Below the pieces are notes generated by a model. That model had not been told where the DNA came from and searched no databases. It saw only the letters and a list, made by a program, of their open reading frames with translations. From the NCBI GenBank assembly GCA_934757825.1, contig CAKVLP010000002.1, positions 320,110 to 384,109 on the forward strand: a DNA stretch of 64,000 nt, read 5' to 3'. Position numbers and translations under genes: made by a program. Of the stretch, positions 41,650-50,608 are shown one piece after another. Origin of the DNA: an uncultured Clostridia bacterium. GTDB taxonomy: Bacteria > Bacillota > Clostridia > Christensenellales > UBA1242. Numbering within the stretch: the stretch's first letter is position 1; every line of letters begins with the position of its first letter.

Positions 41650-41989
41650 ATTCTACCTTATAACTTGTAACTACTATGTCAGCGCCAGTGTTTAGCACAT
41701 TTTTTAACACAACATCGCCAAGTTTTGCAGATTTTACTTTAAGTTTGTTTATCTCGTCCATAACCGACATAACCAAGTTTTTAGGAACAGGAGCGCTAGT
41801 TTTGACCGACAACACACCGTCGTTTTTGGTCTTCAATATCGCTGTAACAATTCGCTTAGGCTCGGTCATTTCTTGTATTGCGTAGGTTTCGCCACGCTTG
41901 CAGTTGTTGCCAGTAACAGTGTAACCAGTTTTAGTTTTGGTCACTTCAATTTCGCAACCCATTGGACACATAATACACGTTAGTTTCAT
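41648..41989 (-). CDS. DUF1667 protein
   Basis: A 113-residue protein with CIMCPMGCEIEV at the N-terminus and a further NNCKRGE: the four-cysteine pattern of DUF1667. These proteins are encoded with FAD oxidoreductases of the anaerobic glycerol-3-phosphate dehydrogenase type and are thought to be an iron-sulfur or redox partner. Its start overlaps the upstream oxidoreductase by four bases. It is the third gene of the operon. Confidence 0.9.
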   Translation of the reverse strand: MKLTCIMCPMGCEIEVTKTKTGYTVTGNNCKRGETYAIQEMTEPKRIVTAILKTKNDGVLSVKTSAPVPKNLVMSVMDEINKLKVKSAKLGDVVLKNVLNTGADIVVTSYKVE

Positions 41990-43206
41990 TGTTCCACCTC
42001 CAAAACCAAATCCCCTTTAACAAGAGTTTTGTCAACATCAAAAGTAAGCATTTCGCCAGGCAATCCCGCTAGAATGTATTTTTTTGCAATGATAAGGTCA
42101 CCTTGTTTTAGCAAAATGTTTTTCTTCACAACCTTGGTGCGAAGTCGGAATTTGAGTGTTGCAGTGCCCTTTTCGTGGCGAATAAAGTTGGGCAACACAT
42201 ACGAGATTAAATTGCCCGCAGTCACGGTGGACATCTTCACTTTTTTGCAACCATTTTTAACATACTCAGACGCCGATTTGCCCGCAACAAACGACTCGTT
42301 TGTAACATTGTCCACAAGGTCGTGAACATGCAAGAAGTTTCCGCACGCAAACACACCATCGGACTGGGTTTGAAGCAAGTCGTCGATAAAAGTGCTTTTG
42401 GTCGCCCTATTAAACGGCAAGTATTCCACCAAATCGCGCTCAGGCGTTAGTCCAACCGACAAAATCAAGCAGTCGCACGGCAAAAACTTCCTTGTTTCGG
42501 GGATTTTGCGGTAGTTTTCGTCAACCTGCCCATAATACACACCCTTTATTCTATCCTTGCCCACAACCTCGAAAATCGTGGTTCGAAGAAGTAGCGGAAT
42601 TTTAAAATCGTCCAAGCACTGAGTTATGTTTCGCCTTAGCCCGCTTGGAGTGGAATTGATTTCGAAAACAGCCTTGACTGACGCGCCTTCAAGGGTTAGC
42701 CTTCGCGCCATAATAAGCCCAATATCGCCACTGCCCAAAATTACAACATTTTTGCCCGGCAATTTGCCGTAGATATTTACAAGTTTTTGAGCGCAACCAG
42801 CCGTCAATACTCCCGCTGGTCTAGAACCTACAAGGGAGATATTTGCTGGCGTTCGCTCCCTACAACCCATAGCCAAAACAACCGCATTCGCTTCGATTGT
42901 CTGCACGCCGTTTTCGCTTGTAACAGTGACAGTTTTGCCTTCGACCTTAGTTACAAAAGTGTTTAGCAAAACCTTGATGTTTTTATTTGCTGATATTTTA
43001 TTTATAAACCTATTCGCGTATTCGGGACCAGTAAGTTCCTCGCCAAAATAGTGAAGCCCAAAGCCATTGTGAATACACTGCCTTAGTATTCCGCCAAGAA
43101 ATGCGTTACGCTCAACAATCGTGCATTTTGTACCGTTTTCGGCACAACCTAGTGCGGCTGCCATTCCAGCAGGCCCGCCACCTATTATCAAAACATCGGT
43201 TTTCAT
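41986..43206 (-). CDS. FAD-dependent oxidoreductase, second subunit of G3P dehydrogenase-like complex
   Basis: A 406-residue flavoprotein. The N-terminal Rossmann motif is VLIIGGGPAGMAAALGCAEN, a second dinucleotide-binding motif is NVVILGSGDIGLIMARRL near 170, and the FAD-closing motif is SDGVFACGNFLHVHDL. The C-terminal 90 residues form a small extra domain. It overlaps both its neighbours by four bases. With the BFD-containing subunit and DUF1667 it resembles an anaerobic glycerol-3-phosphate dehydrogenase; the electron acceptor is unknown. Confidence 0.85.
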   Translation of the reverse strand: MKTDVLIIGGGPAGMAAALGCAENGTKCTIVERNAFLGGILRQCIHNGFGLHYFGEELTGPEYANRFINKISANKNIKVLLNTFVTKVEGKTVTVTSENGVQTIEANAVVLAMGCRERTPANISLVGSRPAGVLTAGCAQKLVNIYGKLPGKNVVILGSGDIGLIMARRLTLEGASVKAVFEINSTPSGLRRNITQCLDDFKIPLLLRTTIFEVVGKDRIKGVYYGQVDENYRKIPETRKFLPCDCLILSVGLTPERDLVEYLPFNRATKSTFIDDLLQTQSDGVFACGNFLHVHDLVDNVTNESFVAGKSASEYVKNGCKKVKMSTVTAGNLISYVLPNFIRHEKGTATLKFRLRTKVVKKNILLKQGDLIIAKKYILAGLPGEMLTFDVDKTLVKGDLVLEVEQ

Positions 43207-44627
43207 CTATCGTAGCCTCCTTTAACATCGGTAACAATCCACTTGCTTTCTTGACCATCTTTTTTAATGTCGTCAAACGCGCATTTGTTCTCTTTTGCCA
43301 ATATTTTAATCACTTTGTCTAGGCAAAATCCGCCTTGACAGCGACCCATTCCCGGCCTTACTCGCCTTTTCACTCCGTCGGTTGTGGTGCACCTTAGCGG
43401 GCGATTTATTGCATCTATTATCTCGCCTTCGCTTATGTTTTCACACTTACAAACTATCCTGCCATAACTTGGATTTTTCTTAATGAGTTTTGTTTTTTCC
43501 TTGACGGAGAGTTGATTTAATATTAAATATGGAGTGATTTTTTTTGTCCTAACTTCTGGGTTAAATTGAAGTCCCAAAAGCCCAATTACATATTTTGCTA
43601 TTGCCGGCGCGCTACTTAGACCTGGCGAGCAAATGCCAGCCAAATTGACCACATCTTTTACCTTTTTACTCCTTTCAATTACAAAGTCATCACCAACAAT
43701 TGTCCTAACACCTGAAAAATTTCGAATGTTTTTGCTAAGGTCAACATTTGAGATAAGTCTTTTGCATTTTTCGCGGATTTCGTTTAGCCCTGCGTCAGTT
43801 GTAAGTGGCTCGTCGTCACTTTCATATGAAGTCGGACCTACAAGGATATTTCCGTCCACAGTAGGCGTGATAAGTATCCCCTTACTATGCGCATCTGGCA
43901 ATGGGAAAATTGTGGATTTTACAAGGTCTCTCTCGCTATGGTCCAACACAAAATATTCTCCGCGCTTAAACACAAGTTTGTACTTTTCGGAGCCAATAAG
44001 TTTTGCCATATCGTTGTAACCTGCACCACAAGCATTTACTAGCCTCTTTGCCTTTATGGTCTTTTTGCCATCGGTTATTTCAAAGCAGTCAGACTTTGTT
44101 ATGCACTTAGTGTCAAAATTAAGTTCCACTTTTCCGCCGTTTACTACGCCTTCTTCCGCAAGCGTAATTGTAAGCAAAAAGGGATTTACAATGTACGACG
44201 ATGGTGCAAAAAGCCCGCACGTCACATCATCGGAAACGTTGGGAATAGCCTTTTTTAGCGCGGATTTATTTAAGTATTTTAAGTCGTCAACACCATTTAG
44301 TTTACCGCGATTTAGCAGTTCTCTAACCGCGTCCTCGTTGTTGCCGATTACAAAAGCGCCAATTTTTTTAAGCGACACGCCAAGCCTCGAACATAGTTCG
44401 GGGAACATAAGATTGCCTTCCACATTAAAACGCGCCTTAAACGTGCCTGGTTTTGCGTCAAACCCAGCGTGAATAATTGCCGAGTTGGCTTTGCTTGTGC
44501 CCACACATACATCGGTGCCCCTTTCAATCAAAACGGCATTATATCCGCTTTTAACTAACCCATTAAAGATGCAAGTGCCTATCACGCCTCCGCCAAAAAC
44601 TGCAACATCAAATATTTTATTTTCCAT
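43203..44627 (-). CDS. GlpA-like FAD oxidoreductase with BFD [2Fe-2S] domain
   Basis: A 474-residue protein. The N-terminal DAO domain shows VAVFGGGVIGTCIFNGLVKS; ANSAIIHAGFDAKPGT is typical of the glycerol-3-phosphate dehydrogenase family. The C-terminus carries a BFD-like iron-sulfur domain: CKCENISEGEI ... GMGRCQGGFC. I chose the ATG at 44627 because GGAGAG precedes it and the promoter places transcription start at about 44641, too close to the ATG at 44639. It faces glpK, which fits oxidation of glycerol-3-phosphate. Confidence 0.88.
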   Translation of the reverse strand: MENKIFDVAVFGGGVIGTCIFNGLVKSGYNAVLIERGTDVCVGTSKANSAIIHAGFDAKPGTFKARFNVEGNLMFPELCSRLGVSLKKIGAFVIGNNEDAVRELLNRGKLNGVDDLKYLNKSALKKAIPNVSDDVTCGLFAPSSYIVNPFLLTITLAEEGVVNGGKVELNFDTKCITKSDCFEITDGKKTIKAKRLVNACGAGYNDMAKLIGSEKYKLVFKRGEYFVLDHSERDLVKSTIFPLPDAHSKGILITPTVDGNILVGPTSYESDDEPLTTDAGLNEIREKCKRLISNVDLSKNIRNFSGVRTIVGDDFVIERSKKVKDVVNLAGICSPGLSSAPAIAKYVIGLLGLQFNPEVRTKKITPYLILNQLSVKEKTKLIKKNPSYGRIVCKCENISEGEIIDAINRPLRCTTTDGVKRRVRPGMGRCQGGFCLDKVIKILAKENKCAFDDIKKDGQESKWIVTDVKGGYDR

Positions 44628-44647
44628 ATCACTCTCCATTTAATTTT

Positions 44648-44676
44648 ATTATAGGAAGTATTTTAATTTTAGTCAA
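44648..44676 (-). promoter_or_regulatory. promoter of the G3P dehydrogenase-like operon
   Basis: Minus strand TTGACT (complement of 44671-44676), 17 bases, TATAAT (complement of 44648-44653). The leader is only about 14 bases long. The rest of the 150-base divergent region is AT-rich; I see no clear operator or catabolite-repression site. Confidence 0.8.
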
Positions 44677-44795
44677 ATATAATGCCATATAGTATAAAAT
44701 TTTAAAATTCAACAGATGTATTTAATTTGATGACGAAATTGTTTTTTAAAAAGAATAAATTGTGATATTATATATTATATACAGGGGGAACTATT

Positions 44796-46244
44796 ATGAG
44801 ATATATCATAGGTTTGGACGAAGGAACAACAAGTGCAAGGAGTGTTTTGTTTGACACAAAAACAAACAAGATTGTCGCCACTGCAAATCAAAAATTCAAG
44901 CAACATTTCCCAAAGCCAGGCTGGGTGGAACAAAATCCTAAGGACATAGCAAAAGCGCAATTTGCGACATTAAAGCAGGTATTAACTGGGATAAACCCAA
45001 AAGATGTAATCGGCATTGGCATTACAAACCAGCGCGAAACAGTTATTGCGTGGAACAAAAAGACCGGCGAGCCAATTTACAACGCAATTGTATGGCAATG
45101 TCGCAGAACAAGCAGACAGATTGCCAACCTAAGCGCACACGCAAAAAAAGTTATTAAAAGCAAAACAGGGTTAATCCCCGACGCATATTTTAGCGCGACC
45201 AAAATGAAGTGGATATTAGACAACGTGCCAGGGGCTAAAAAACTTGCAGACGACGGCAATCTATATTTTGGAAACGTAAACACATATTTGGCATATTTAA
45301 TGACGGGCGAATTTGTAACCGACACCACCAACGCAAGCCGAACCATGCTATTTAACATAAATACCCTAACTTGGGACGAATGGCTATTAAAACTATTTGG
45401 CATTCCGGCAAGCACGCTTCCAAAAATTGTAAGTTGCGACCACATTGTGGGCAAGTGCAAGGATTTTTACGATATTCCGCTTTGTGCGATGATTGGCGAC
45501 CAACAGTCTAGCCTATTCGGGCAAAGTTGCGTGACGACAGGCTCATCAAAAACCACCTACGGAACAGGAAGTTTTACGCTAGTTAACACCGGAAACAAGG
45601 TCGTAAATGAAGGAAAGTTATTATCAACAGTCGCCTACACCATCGGAAAAACCACACATTATGCGATTGAGGGAAGCGTTTATAGCGCGTGCAGTGCTAT
45701 CGAATGGCTTAAAAACGATTTAGGGCTATTTGAAAGTTATGACGAAATTGACTTTTTGGCACGTTCACTCGACTCAAACGACAATGTATATTTTGTTCCC
45801 GCATTCACGGGTCTTGGCGCTCCTTACTGGGACAGCAACGCAAAAACCACAATTGTCGGGTTAACGTATGGTTGTAGCAAAGCACACATTGCGCGCGGGA
45901 TTTTGGAGAGTATGGCATACAACACCAAGGCAATTCTTGACCAACTAAAAGGCGTAAAATTAAACAGCCTTAAAGTTGATGGCGGTGGTAGCAAAAACGT
46001 ATTTTTGACACAATTTTTGGCAGATTTGACGGGCAAAGAGGTTTTACTGGGCGCTAGCAGTGAAGCGACAGCAATGGGCGCGATATATATGGCGGGTGTT
46101 GCGACCGGGACATACAAACTAAGCGACATCAAAAATATGTACAAGCCTGAAAAATTGTACAAGCCTGCCCTTGACCCAAAACTAGCAAAAACATATTACA
46201 ACAAATGGAAAAAGGCTGTTTCGCTAAGCCTTAAAGGAGTGTAA
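44796..46244 (+). CDS. glpK: glycerol kinase
   Basis: Phosphorylates glycerol to sn-glycerol-3-phosphate. The 482-residue FGGY kinase starts with the phosphate-binding GLDEGTTSARSVLFD (most GlpK have DQGTTS) and has TGLIPDAYFSATK, YGTGSFTLVNTG and the ATP-site segment VDGGGSKNVFLTQF. The length is normal. GGGGGA precedes the ATG. A lipase-like gene follows after one base, and the G3P dehydrogenase-like operon is divergent, giving a coherent glycerol utilisation locus. Confidence 0.96.
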   Translation: MRYIIGLDEGTTSARSVLFDTKTNKIVATANQKFKQHFPKPGWVEQNPKDIAKAQFATLKQVLTGINPKDVIGIGITNQRETVIAWNKKTGEPIYNAIVWQCRRTSRQIANLSAHAKKVIKSKTGLIPDAYFSATKMKWILDNVPGAKKLADDGNLYFGNVNTYLAYLMTGEFVTDTTNASRTMLFNINTLTWDEWLLKLFGIPASTLPKIVSCDHIVGKCKDFYDIPLCAMIGDQQSSLFGQSCVTTGSSKTTYGTGSFTLVNTGNKVVNEGKLLSTVAYTIGKTTHYAIEGSVYSACSAIEWLKNDLGLFESYDEIDFLARSLDSNDNVYFVPAFTGLGAPYWDSNAKTTIVGLTYGCSKAHIARGILESMAYNTKAILDQLKGVKLNSLKVDGGGSKNVFLTQFLADLTGKEVLLGASSEATAMGAIYMAGVATGTYKLSDIKNMYKPEKLYKPALDPKLAKTYYNKWKKAVSLSLKGV

Positions 46245-46245
46245 A

Positions 46246-47124
46246 ATGAAACAAAAACAGATTTTCTCTTTTGACAACTCACCCATTCAACTAAATATAT
46301 ATGACGACGTGAAAAATCCTAAGGGTTGTATCCAACTAATACACGGAATGCAGGAGCATTGCGGAAGATATGAACACGTTGCTAAGTTTTTTAACGACAA
46401 CGGCTACATTGTATTTACTTACAATCAGCGCGGACACGGCGAGGAAGCAGTTAAAGCAAATATGGCAGGCAGAGGCACAAACGACATTTACAGCGAGTGC
46501 GTGAAAGATGCAATTGCGGTGTCTGAGTTTATATCCAACAACTACCCATATCCTCTTATCGTTTACGGGCATTCATTTGGAAGCCTAGTAACGCAAAAGT
46601 ACATTCAAGAATGCCACATCGCAAAGAAAGTAATTTTGTCGGGCACGGCAAACGGAAGCGATGCTGTGTTTGGATTGGGAAGAGTTATGACAGGACTAAT
46701 GTCAATTTTTGGCAAGCACCGCCCTGCCACACTTATTGAAAAAATGTCGTTTGGAAACTACACAAAACAATTCGACGATAAAAACTGGTTATCGAGAGAC
46801 AAAAAAGTGGACGACGCGTTTAAAGCCGACCCACTATGCGGAATTCCGTTCCCCGTTAGTTTTTACAGAAGTTTGTTTAGAAACCTAGGAAAACTTAATA
46901 AAAACATTTCAAAAATAGCCAAAGACACGCAAATTTTGATAATAAGCGGAGCGCGCGACCCTCTTGGACGAAACGGCAAGGGCGTTACAAAACTACACAA
47001 ACTTATGCTAAAAAGGGGCATAAACGCAACAATTAAACTATATCCAGAGTGTCGTCATGAACTTCACAACGAGTTAAACAAAGAAGAAGTCTTTAACGAT
47101 GTGTTGGGATTTATAGAGAAGTAA
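46246..47124 (+). CDS. alpha/beta hydrolase, monoacylglycerol lipase-like
   Basis: A 292-residue hydrolase_4-type protein. The oxyanion region is IHGMQEHCGRYEHVAKFF, followed by the strand VFTYNQRGHGEE. The nucleophile elbow is YGHSFGSL with S110. The catalytic Asp lies in ISGARDPLG and the His in ECRHELHNE. Proteins of this type release glycerol from monoacylglycerols or lysophospholipids. Being coupled to glpK (one-base gap) suggests it feeds glycerol to the kinase. No signal peptide, so it acts inside the cell. Confidence 0.85.
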   Translation: MKQKQIFSFDNSPIQLNIYDDVKNPKGCIQLIHGMQEHCGRYEHVAKFFNDNGYIVFTYNQRGHGEEAVKANMAGRGTNDIYSECVKDAIAVSEFISNNYPYPLIVYGHSFGSLVTQKYIQECHIAKKVILSGTANGSDAVFGLGRVMTGLMSIFGKHRPATLIEKMSFGNYTKQFDDKNWLSRDKKVDDAFKADPLCGIPFPVSFYRSLFRNLGKLNKNISKIAKDTQILIISGARDPLGRNGKGVTKLHKLMLKRGINATIKLYPECRHELHNELNKEEVFNDVLGFIEK

Positions 47125-47185
47125 AAAAAGATGATGCGATTTTGAAGTGACCACATAGGGTCACTTCTTTTTGCATCATCTTTTT
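47125..47185. terminator. long two-part bidirectional hairpin terminator
   Basis: An outer stem AAAAAGATGATGC/GCATCATCTTTTT encloses an inner stem GAAGTGACC/GGTCACTTC. It separates the convergent hydrolase genes and overlaps the stop codon of the minus-strand gene. Confidence 0.85.
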
Positions 47186-48063
47186 ATTTCCTTTAACACT
47201 ATTTTTGTAGCGTCCTCTGCCTCGGGTGTCGGCATAAGGATAAAGCAATGGCACATTCCTTCGTATTCGTGAAAGTTTATCTTGTTTCCTTGTTCGCTTG
47301 CCAAAGTTTGCAGTTTTTTAGCGTCAGGATAAAGCAAGTCGTTGGTGCCGATTATTAGCGTCATATCGGTTTTGGTTAGGTCGCCCCAAATAGGATTTGC
47401 TATCACATTTTTCTCCTCGCCTTTACTCCAAATCTCGCCCAACATATGTAGACCGTGTTTCGATAGCATTCGGTCGGCTTTCTGAATTACGTCGGACTCG
47501 GGATTTTGCGTGTAAGTATCCACCCATGGCGACAACATAATAGTTTTTATTCTCTTTTCGGTTTTATTCTTAACCTGCTGAGACATTGTTAGCGCAAGTC
47601 CTCCACCCGCGCTATCGCCCATAAATATAACCTCCTCAACCGCGTTGTTTTTAAGGAAACTATTGTATAATTTTTTGCACGCTTCAAAGCAATCATCGCA
47701 AGTATATTTAGGCATTCTAGGGTAAATCGGAAAAACCACACAAACATCGCTTTTTAGTAGCAATGTTTCCACAAAACGCCAGTGCATTATGGTTGGTCTT
47801 GAAATGTACGCCCCGCCGTGATAGTAAAAAATGGTTTTCTTGCAGTTTTTGCGGTTTAGGACGTAATAGCGCATTCCTCCCACAATCATCTTTTCAACAG
47901 TAACCAAACTACTAAACGGATAGATTAGTCTATATGGCTTTTCGTTGTCTTTTTCCTTCTTTTGAAGCCATTTTTCGAATGCGCTCTTACTATCGTACAT
48001 CTTTCGATTGTTGAATTTGCCAATTATTGCGTCTACGACTTCACTTGAAAAACTCATACTCAT
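47176..48063 (-). CDS. alpha/beta hydrolase fold-3 (HSL family) esterase
   Basis: A 295-residue hydrolase with the HSL-type oxyanion motif YYHGGAY and nucleophile elbow FMGDSAGGGLAL. The catalytic Asp is in IIGTNDLLYPDA and the His in GMCHCFILMP. The family cleaves small esters or lipids. It is convergent with the glpK-linked hydrolase. A TATAAT element lies about 25 bases upstream of the ATG. Whether it belongs to the glycerol locus is uncertain. Confidence 0.87.
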   Translation of the reverse strand: MSMSFSSEVVDAIIGKFNNRKMYDSKSAFEKWLQKKEKDNEKPYRLIYPFSSLVTVEKMIVGGMRYYVLNRKNCKKTIFYYHGGAYISRPTIMHWRFVETLLLKSDVCVVFPIYPRMPKYTCDDCFEACKKLYNSFLKNNAVEEVIFMGDSAGGGLALTMSQQVKNKTEKRIKTIMLSPWVDTYTQNPESDVIQKADRMLSKHGLHMLGEIWSKGEEKNVIANPIWGDLTKTDMTLIIGTNDLLYPDAKKLQTLASEQGNKINFHEYEGMCHCFILMPTPEAEDATKIVLKEIKR

Positions 48064-48098
48064 TCCTCTACAACATTTTTCAGATTATATCATAAAAC

Positions 48099-48132
48099 AA
48101 AAAATAGCGCCAACTTCTAACGCTATCTTTTT
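48099..48132 (-). terminator. terminator of the distal immunity cassette
   Basis: ATAGCG (48104-48109) pairs with CGCTAT (48121-48126). On the minus strand the stem is followed by TTTTTTG. It lies just beyond the last family A gene. Confidence 0.7.
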
Positions 48133-48140
48133 TTCAAACA

Positions 48141-48551
48141 TCAATATGTTCCTTTTAGTTTTTCTTGAATTCTATCTCTTTTGTCGTAGAATTCTTCGGG
48201 CAAACGATATGTACGCTCGTATTCTACAAGCATAAATAATATTTGCCTTTGCGTTGAGTCCAATTCTTCAAATCCCTTTTTTTCGAAAATTTCGTCCCAA
48301 GTAAATTTTTCGCCTGTTTTTATTTTAGTTAAAGTTGGCTTTAATGGCGACAATTCCTCATAGATGACTTGTGAATAGGTTGTTAGGTCAAAATTGTCTG
48401 ATTTATCAATTGCTTCTTCTAGTTTTCTTTGGAATTTGGGATTTCCACCAGAGCGTTCCAACTTAAACTCTGCCGAATATGTGTCCATTCTTTTTTTATT
48501 AGACTTTTCGTGCATCGCTTTTATTTTCGGATATTTATCATATTTAAACAC
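48141..48551 (-). CDS. putative immunity protein, family A (copy 3)
   Basis: A 136-residue soluble protein that starts with GTG, eight or so bases after AAGGAG. It is a paralog of the proteins at 49498 and 51102. Its first two thirds match the 49498 protein almost word for word (TYSQVIYEELSPLKP, TKIKTGEK), while its last 21 residues (LPEEFYDKRDRIQEKLKGTY) are identical to the end of the 51102 protein. It looks like a recombinant of the two. As the 51102 gene abuts a nuclease toxin, an antitoxin role is inferred. Confidence 0.72.
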   Translation of the reverse strand: MFKYDKYPKIKAMHEKSNKKRMDTYSAEFKLERSGGNPKFQRKLEEAIDKSDNFDLTTYSQVIYEELSPLKPTLTKIKTGEKFTWDEIFEKKGFEELDSTQRQILFMLVEYERTYRLPEEFYDKRDRIQEKLKGTY

Positions 48552-48562
48552 ATCTCGTCTCC

Positions 48563-48955
48563 TTACAAACTTTTATGTTTATCATAATATTCCGCTGGGA
48601 GTTTCCAGCCCCACGCATTTTCTACAATATTAACAAGGCTTTTTCTTTGCGTTGCATCAAGTTTTTCAAAATCGGAATACAGAACATCAAACTCTTGTTT
48701 TTGTTTTGTTCCCCTGTTCATTAGAATTAGTTTTTTGCCACGAAAGCAATCATAAACCGCTTTTGCGTAAGTTGTCGCTGTAAATTCTCTCTCATCGTCC
48801 AAAACTTTTATTAGGTCGGCTTGTGTGCACTCGCCATTTTCAAGTTTTGCCTCATAATCATATGATAAATCGGACAAAGCCATTAACTTCCTATGACACT
48901 CCGCCAATGAGGGGTATTCATCAAACTTAAATTTTTTTCCAAAAATATATTTCAT
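48563..48955 (-). CDS. putative immunity protein, family B (copy 2)
   Basis: A 130-residue soluble acidic protein, paralogous to the one at 50609 (shared KYIFGKKFKFDEYP-type start, LDATQRKSLVNIVENAWGWK and KLPAEYYDK near the end). Families A and B share a distant pattern, F-K-x-x-x-x-P near the start and D-x-x-Q-R-K then LP-x-x-YYD near the end, so they may have a common origin. It lies 11 bases upstream of the copy 3 family A gene, with AAGGGAAA before its ATG. Confidence 0.7.
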   Translation of the reverse strand: MKYIFGKKFKFDEYPSLAECHRKLMALSDLSYDYEAKLENGECTQADLIKVLDDEREFTATTYAKAVYDCFRGKKLILMNRGTKQKQEFDVLYSDFEKLDATQRKSLVNIVENAWGWKLPAEYYDKHKSL

Positions 48956-49002
48956 ATTAGTTTCCCTTAAAATTATTTTAATCGTTTAGAAATGTGAATT
49001 TA

Positions 49003-49380
49003 TTACACGACTAGATTGTGTTTTTCTAGATATTTGTTAATTGCAAAAAGCGGAGATGTTGGTGCCGTATTTGGCATTTTTGAGGCTTTAATAATTTTTT
49101 CGACGGTATTAAATTTTTCGTACCAACTCATCGCATTATTGAATGTATCCTCCATATTTTTGCCATACAACATTCGCGCCTCTACGTTCCAGTCACTCGA
49201 CGCCAATCGCAAACCCTCTTCGGCAAAATTAACACCAATGTTGAGATAAAAACTATCGTCGCCAAATTGCGAATTTTGCACATTAAACATATGAATCAGA
49301 GTGCCATCACTTTTGTACCATGTCTGTTTTGTCTTTTTAAAACCCTGCTCTTTAAAGCGGTCTTTAAAATAATCTAACAT
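49003..49380 (-). CDS. DUF4304 protein, probable immunity gene
   Basis: A DUF4304 protein: FKEQGFKKTKQTWYKSDG, then FNVQNSQFGDDSFYLNIGV, is the family core. I chose the ATG at 49380 (125 aa), with AAGGAA upstream and a start like other members. An in-frame ATG at 49431 would add 17 residues without a ribosome binding site. DUF4304 genes are often found among toxin-immunity genes, as here between family A and family B genes. Confidence 0.75.
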   Translation of the reverse strand: MLDYFKDRFKEQGFKKTKQTWYKSDGTLIHMFNVQNSQFGDDSFYLNIGVNFAEEGLRLASSDWNVEARMLYGKNMEDTFNNAMSWYEKFNTVEKIIKASKMPNTAPTSPLFAINKYLEKHNLVV

Positions 49381-49497
49381 TGTTTCCTTAGTGGCACACT
49401 CGTCCTTTTTAGGGTCACCATCAACAACCATAATTTGCGTGTTTGCATAATTTTTTATCGTTTTCGTATATCCCCCTCAAAGCAAAAATCACAAAAA

Positions 49498-49932
49498 TCA
49501 CTTTCGCTTTTTCAAAAATTTTTCTAAATCCTTTTTCTTTTGTTCTTCAAACCAATCTCGCTCGTCATAATACTTATCGGGCAAACGATATGGACGCTCA
49601 TATTCAACAAGCATAAACAAAGTTTTCCTTTGTATCTCATTTAATTCATCAAATACTTTACTCTCAAAGTATTCTTCCCAGTTTACCTTTTCACCAGTTT
49701 TTATTTTGGTTAGAATTGGCTTTAATGGCGACAATTCCTCATAGATAACTTGCGAATAAGTTGTTAGATCAAAGTTTTTTGATCTATCCGCAGATTCTTC
49801 AAGTTTCCTTTGGAAATTGGGATTTCCACCAGAGCACTCCAACTTAAACTCTGCCGAATAAGTATCAGCCGTCTTCTTTCTAGACTTTTCGTGCATTGCC
49901 TTAATTTTTGGAAATTGATCAAACTTAAACAT
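49498..49932 (-). CDS. putative immunity protein, family A (copy 2)
   Basis: A 144-residue protein closely similar to the 48141 product over its first 110 residues, then diverging into a Lys-rich tail (EEQKKKDLEKFLKKRK). I chose the ATG at 49932, which aligns with the paralogs and has AGGAAAAG upstream, over the ATG at 49947. It has its own promoter (49952-49980) and begins the third cassette. Confidence 0.7.
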   Translation of the reverse strand: MFKFDQFPKIKAMHEKSRKKTADTYSAEFKLECSGGNPNFQRKLEESADRSKNFDLTTYSQVIYEELSPLKPILTKIKTGEKVNWEEYFESKVFDELNEIQRKTLFMLVEYERPYRLPDKYYDERDWFEEQKKKDLEKFLKKRK

Positions 49933-49951
49933 TTTTCTTTTCCTCATTATG

Positions 49952-49980
49952 ATTATATCATTTTTGTGTTCTATTTCATA
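49952..49980 (-). promoter_or_regulatory. promoter of immunity cassette 3
   Basis: Minus strand TATGAA (complement of 49975-49980), 17 bases, TATAAT (complement of 49952-49957). The block AAAAATGATATAAT is identical to the one upstream of the 50609 gene. Confidence 0.6.
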
Positions 49981-49992
49981 ACGATTTATAGT

Positions 49993-50026
49993 AAAAAAGA
50001 TAGCGCCAAACGGTACTATCTTTTTT
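49993..50026 (-). terminator. terminator of immunity cassette 2
   Basis: AAAAAAGATAG (49993-50003) pairs with CTATCTTTTTT (50016-50026), just after the stop of the Imm11-like gene. Confidence 0.75.
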
Positions 50027-50030
50027 GGGG

Positions 50031-50588
50031 TTATTTTATTTTAACATTCCCTTTACTGGAAGTTTTGTATTGCAAAAAATCCACGCCCGTAACTTTCTCT
50101 TTCTTTAACATTGCCTGAAGACGCTGAGAAACGACAATTCTTTTATCAGTTTCTTTTGTCCTAAATATATCTAACGAGTTAGTTTTGGTTTCTAACACTG
50201 CCGGCGACGCATAATAATCGTTTATCACACCCGGAAGTATAGCCGATTCGGATTTGTCTACAGCACCAGTAAGCACAGGAATGTAGTTTAAGCAAAAGTA
50301 TTCGTACGTCTTTTTACCTTTGACTAAGTCAACTGGGAAATATTGTAGTCCAGTGCAGTTTGTGCTTAAAACAACATTTAAAAACTTTTTGCTTACCAAT
50401 GGCAAAACCACACTTTGCCAGTCCATTATGTCAACATCATCGGAAATGTTTAAAACTTTTTTCTCAACTTTGGAGCACGACAAATCAAGCCCTTCTTCCA
50501 ATTGGTCGATACTCATACCAAAATCGGTATCGCAAATATGCAATGGTTGTTTATCATCTTCGTGCTCTATTATCCCAAAATATTTCAT
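50031..50588 (-). CDS. Imm11/DUF1629-like immunity protein
   Basis: A 185-residue protein with the C-terminal pattern RIVVSQRLQAMLKKEKVTGV-DF, typical of Imm11/DUF1629 proteins that pair with secreted toxins. I chose the ATG at 50588, preceded by AAGGTGG, over the GTG at 50597. It follows the family B gene by 20 bases and is unrelated in sequence to families A and B. No toxin for it is seen within the window, so it may be an orphan immunity gene. Confidence 0.72.
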   Translation of the reverse strand: MKYFGIIEHEDDKQPLHICDTDFGMSIDQLEEGLDLSCSKVEKKVLNISDDVDIMDWQSVVLPLVSKKFLNVVLSTNCTGLQYFPVDLVKGKKTYEYFCLNYIPVLTGAVDKSESAILPGVINDYYASPAVLETKTNSLDIFRTKETDKRIVVSQRLQAMLKKEKVTGVDFLQYKTSSKGNVKIK

Positions 50589-50608
50589 ATTTTCCACCTT
50601 AGGCTTAT

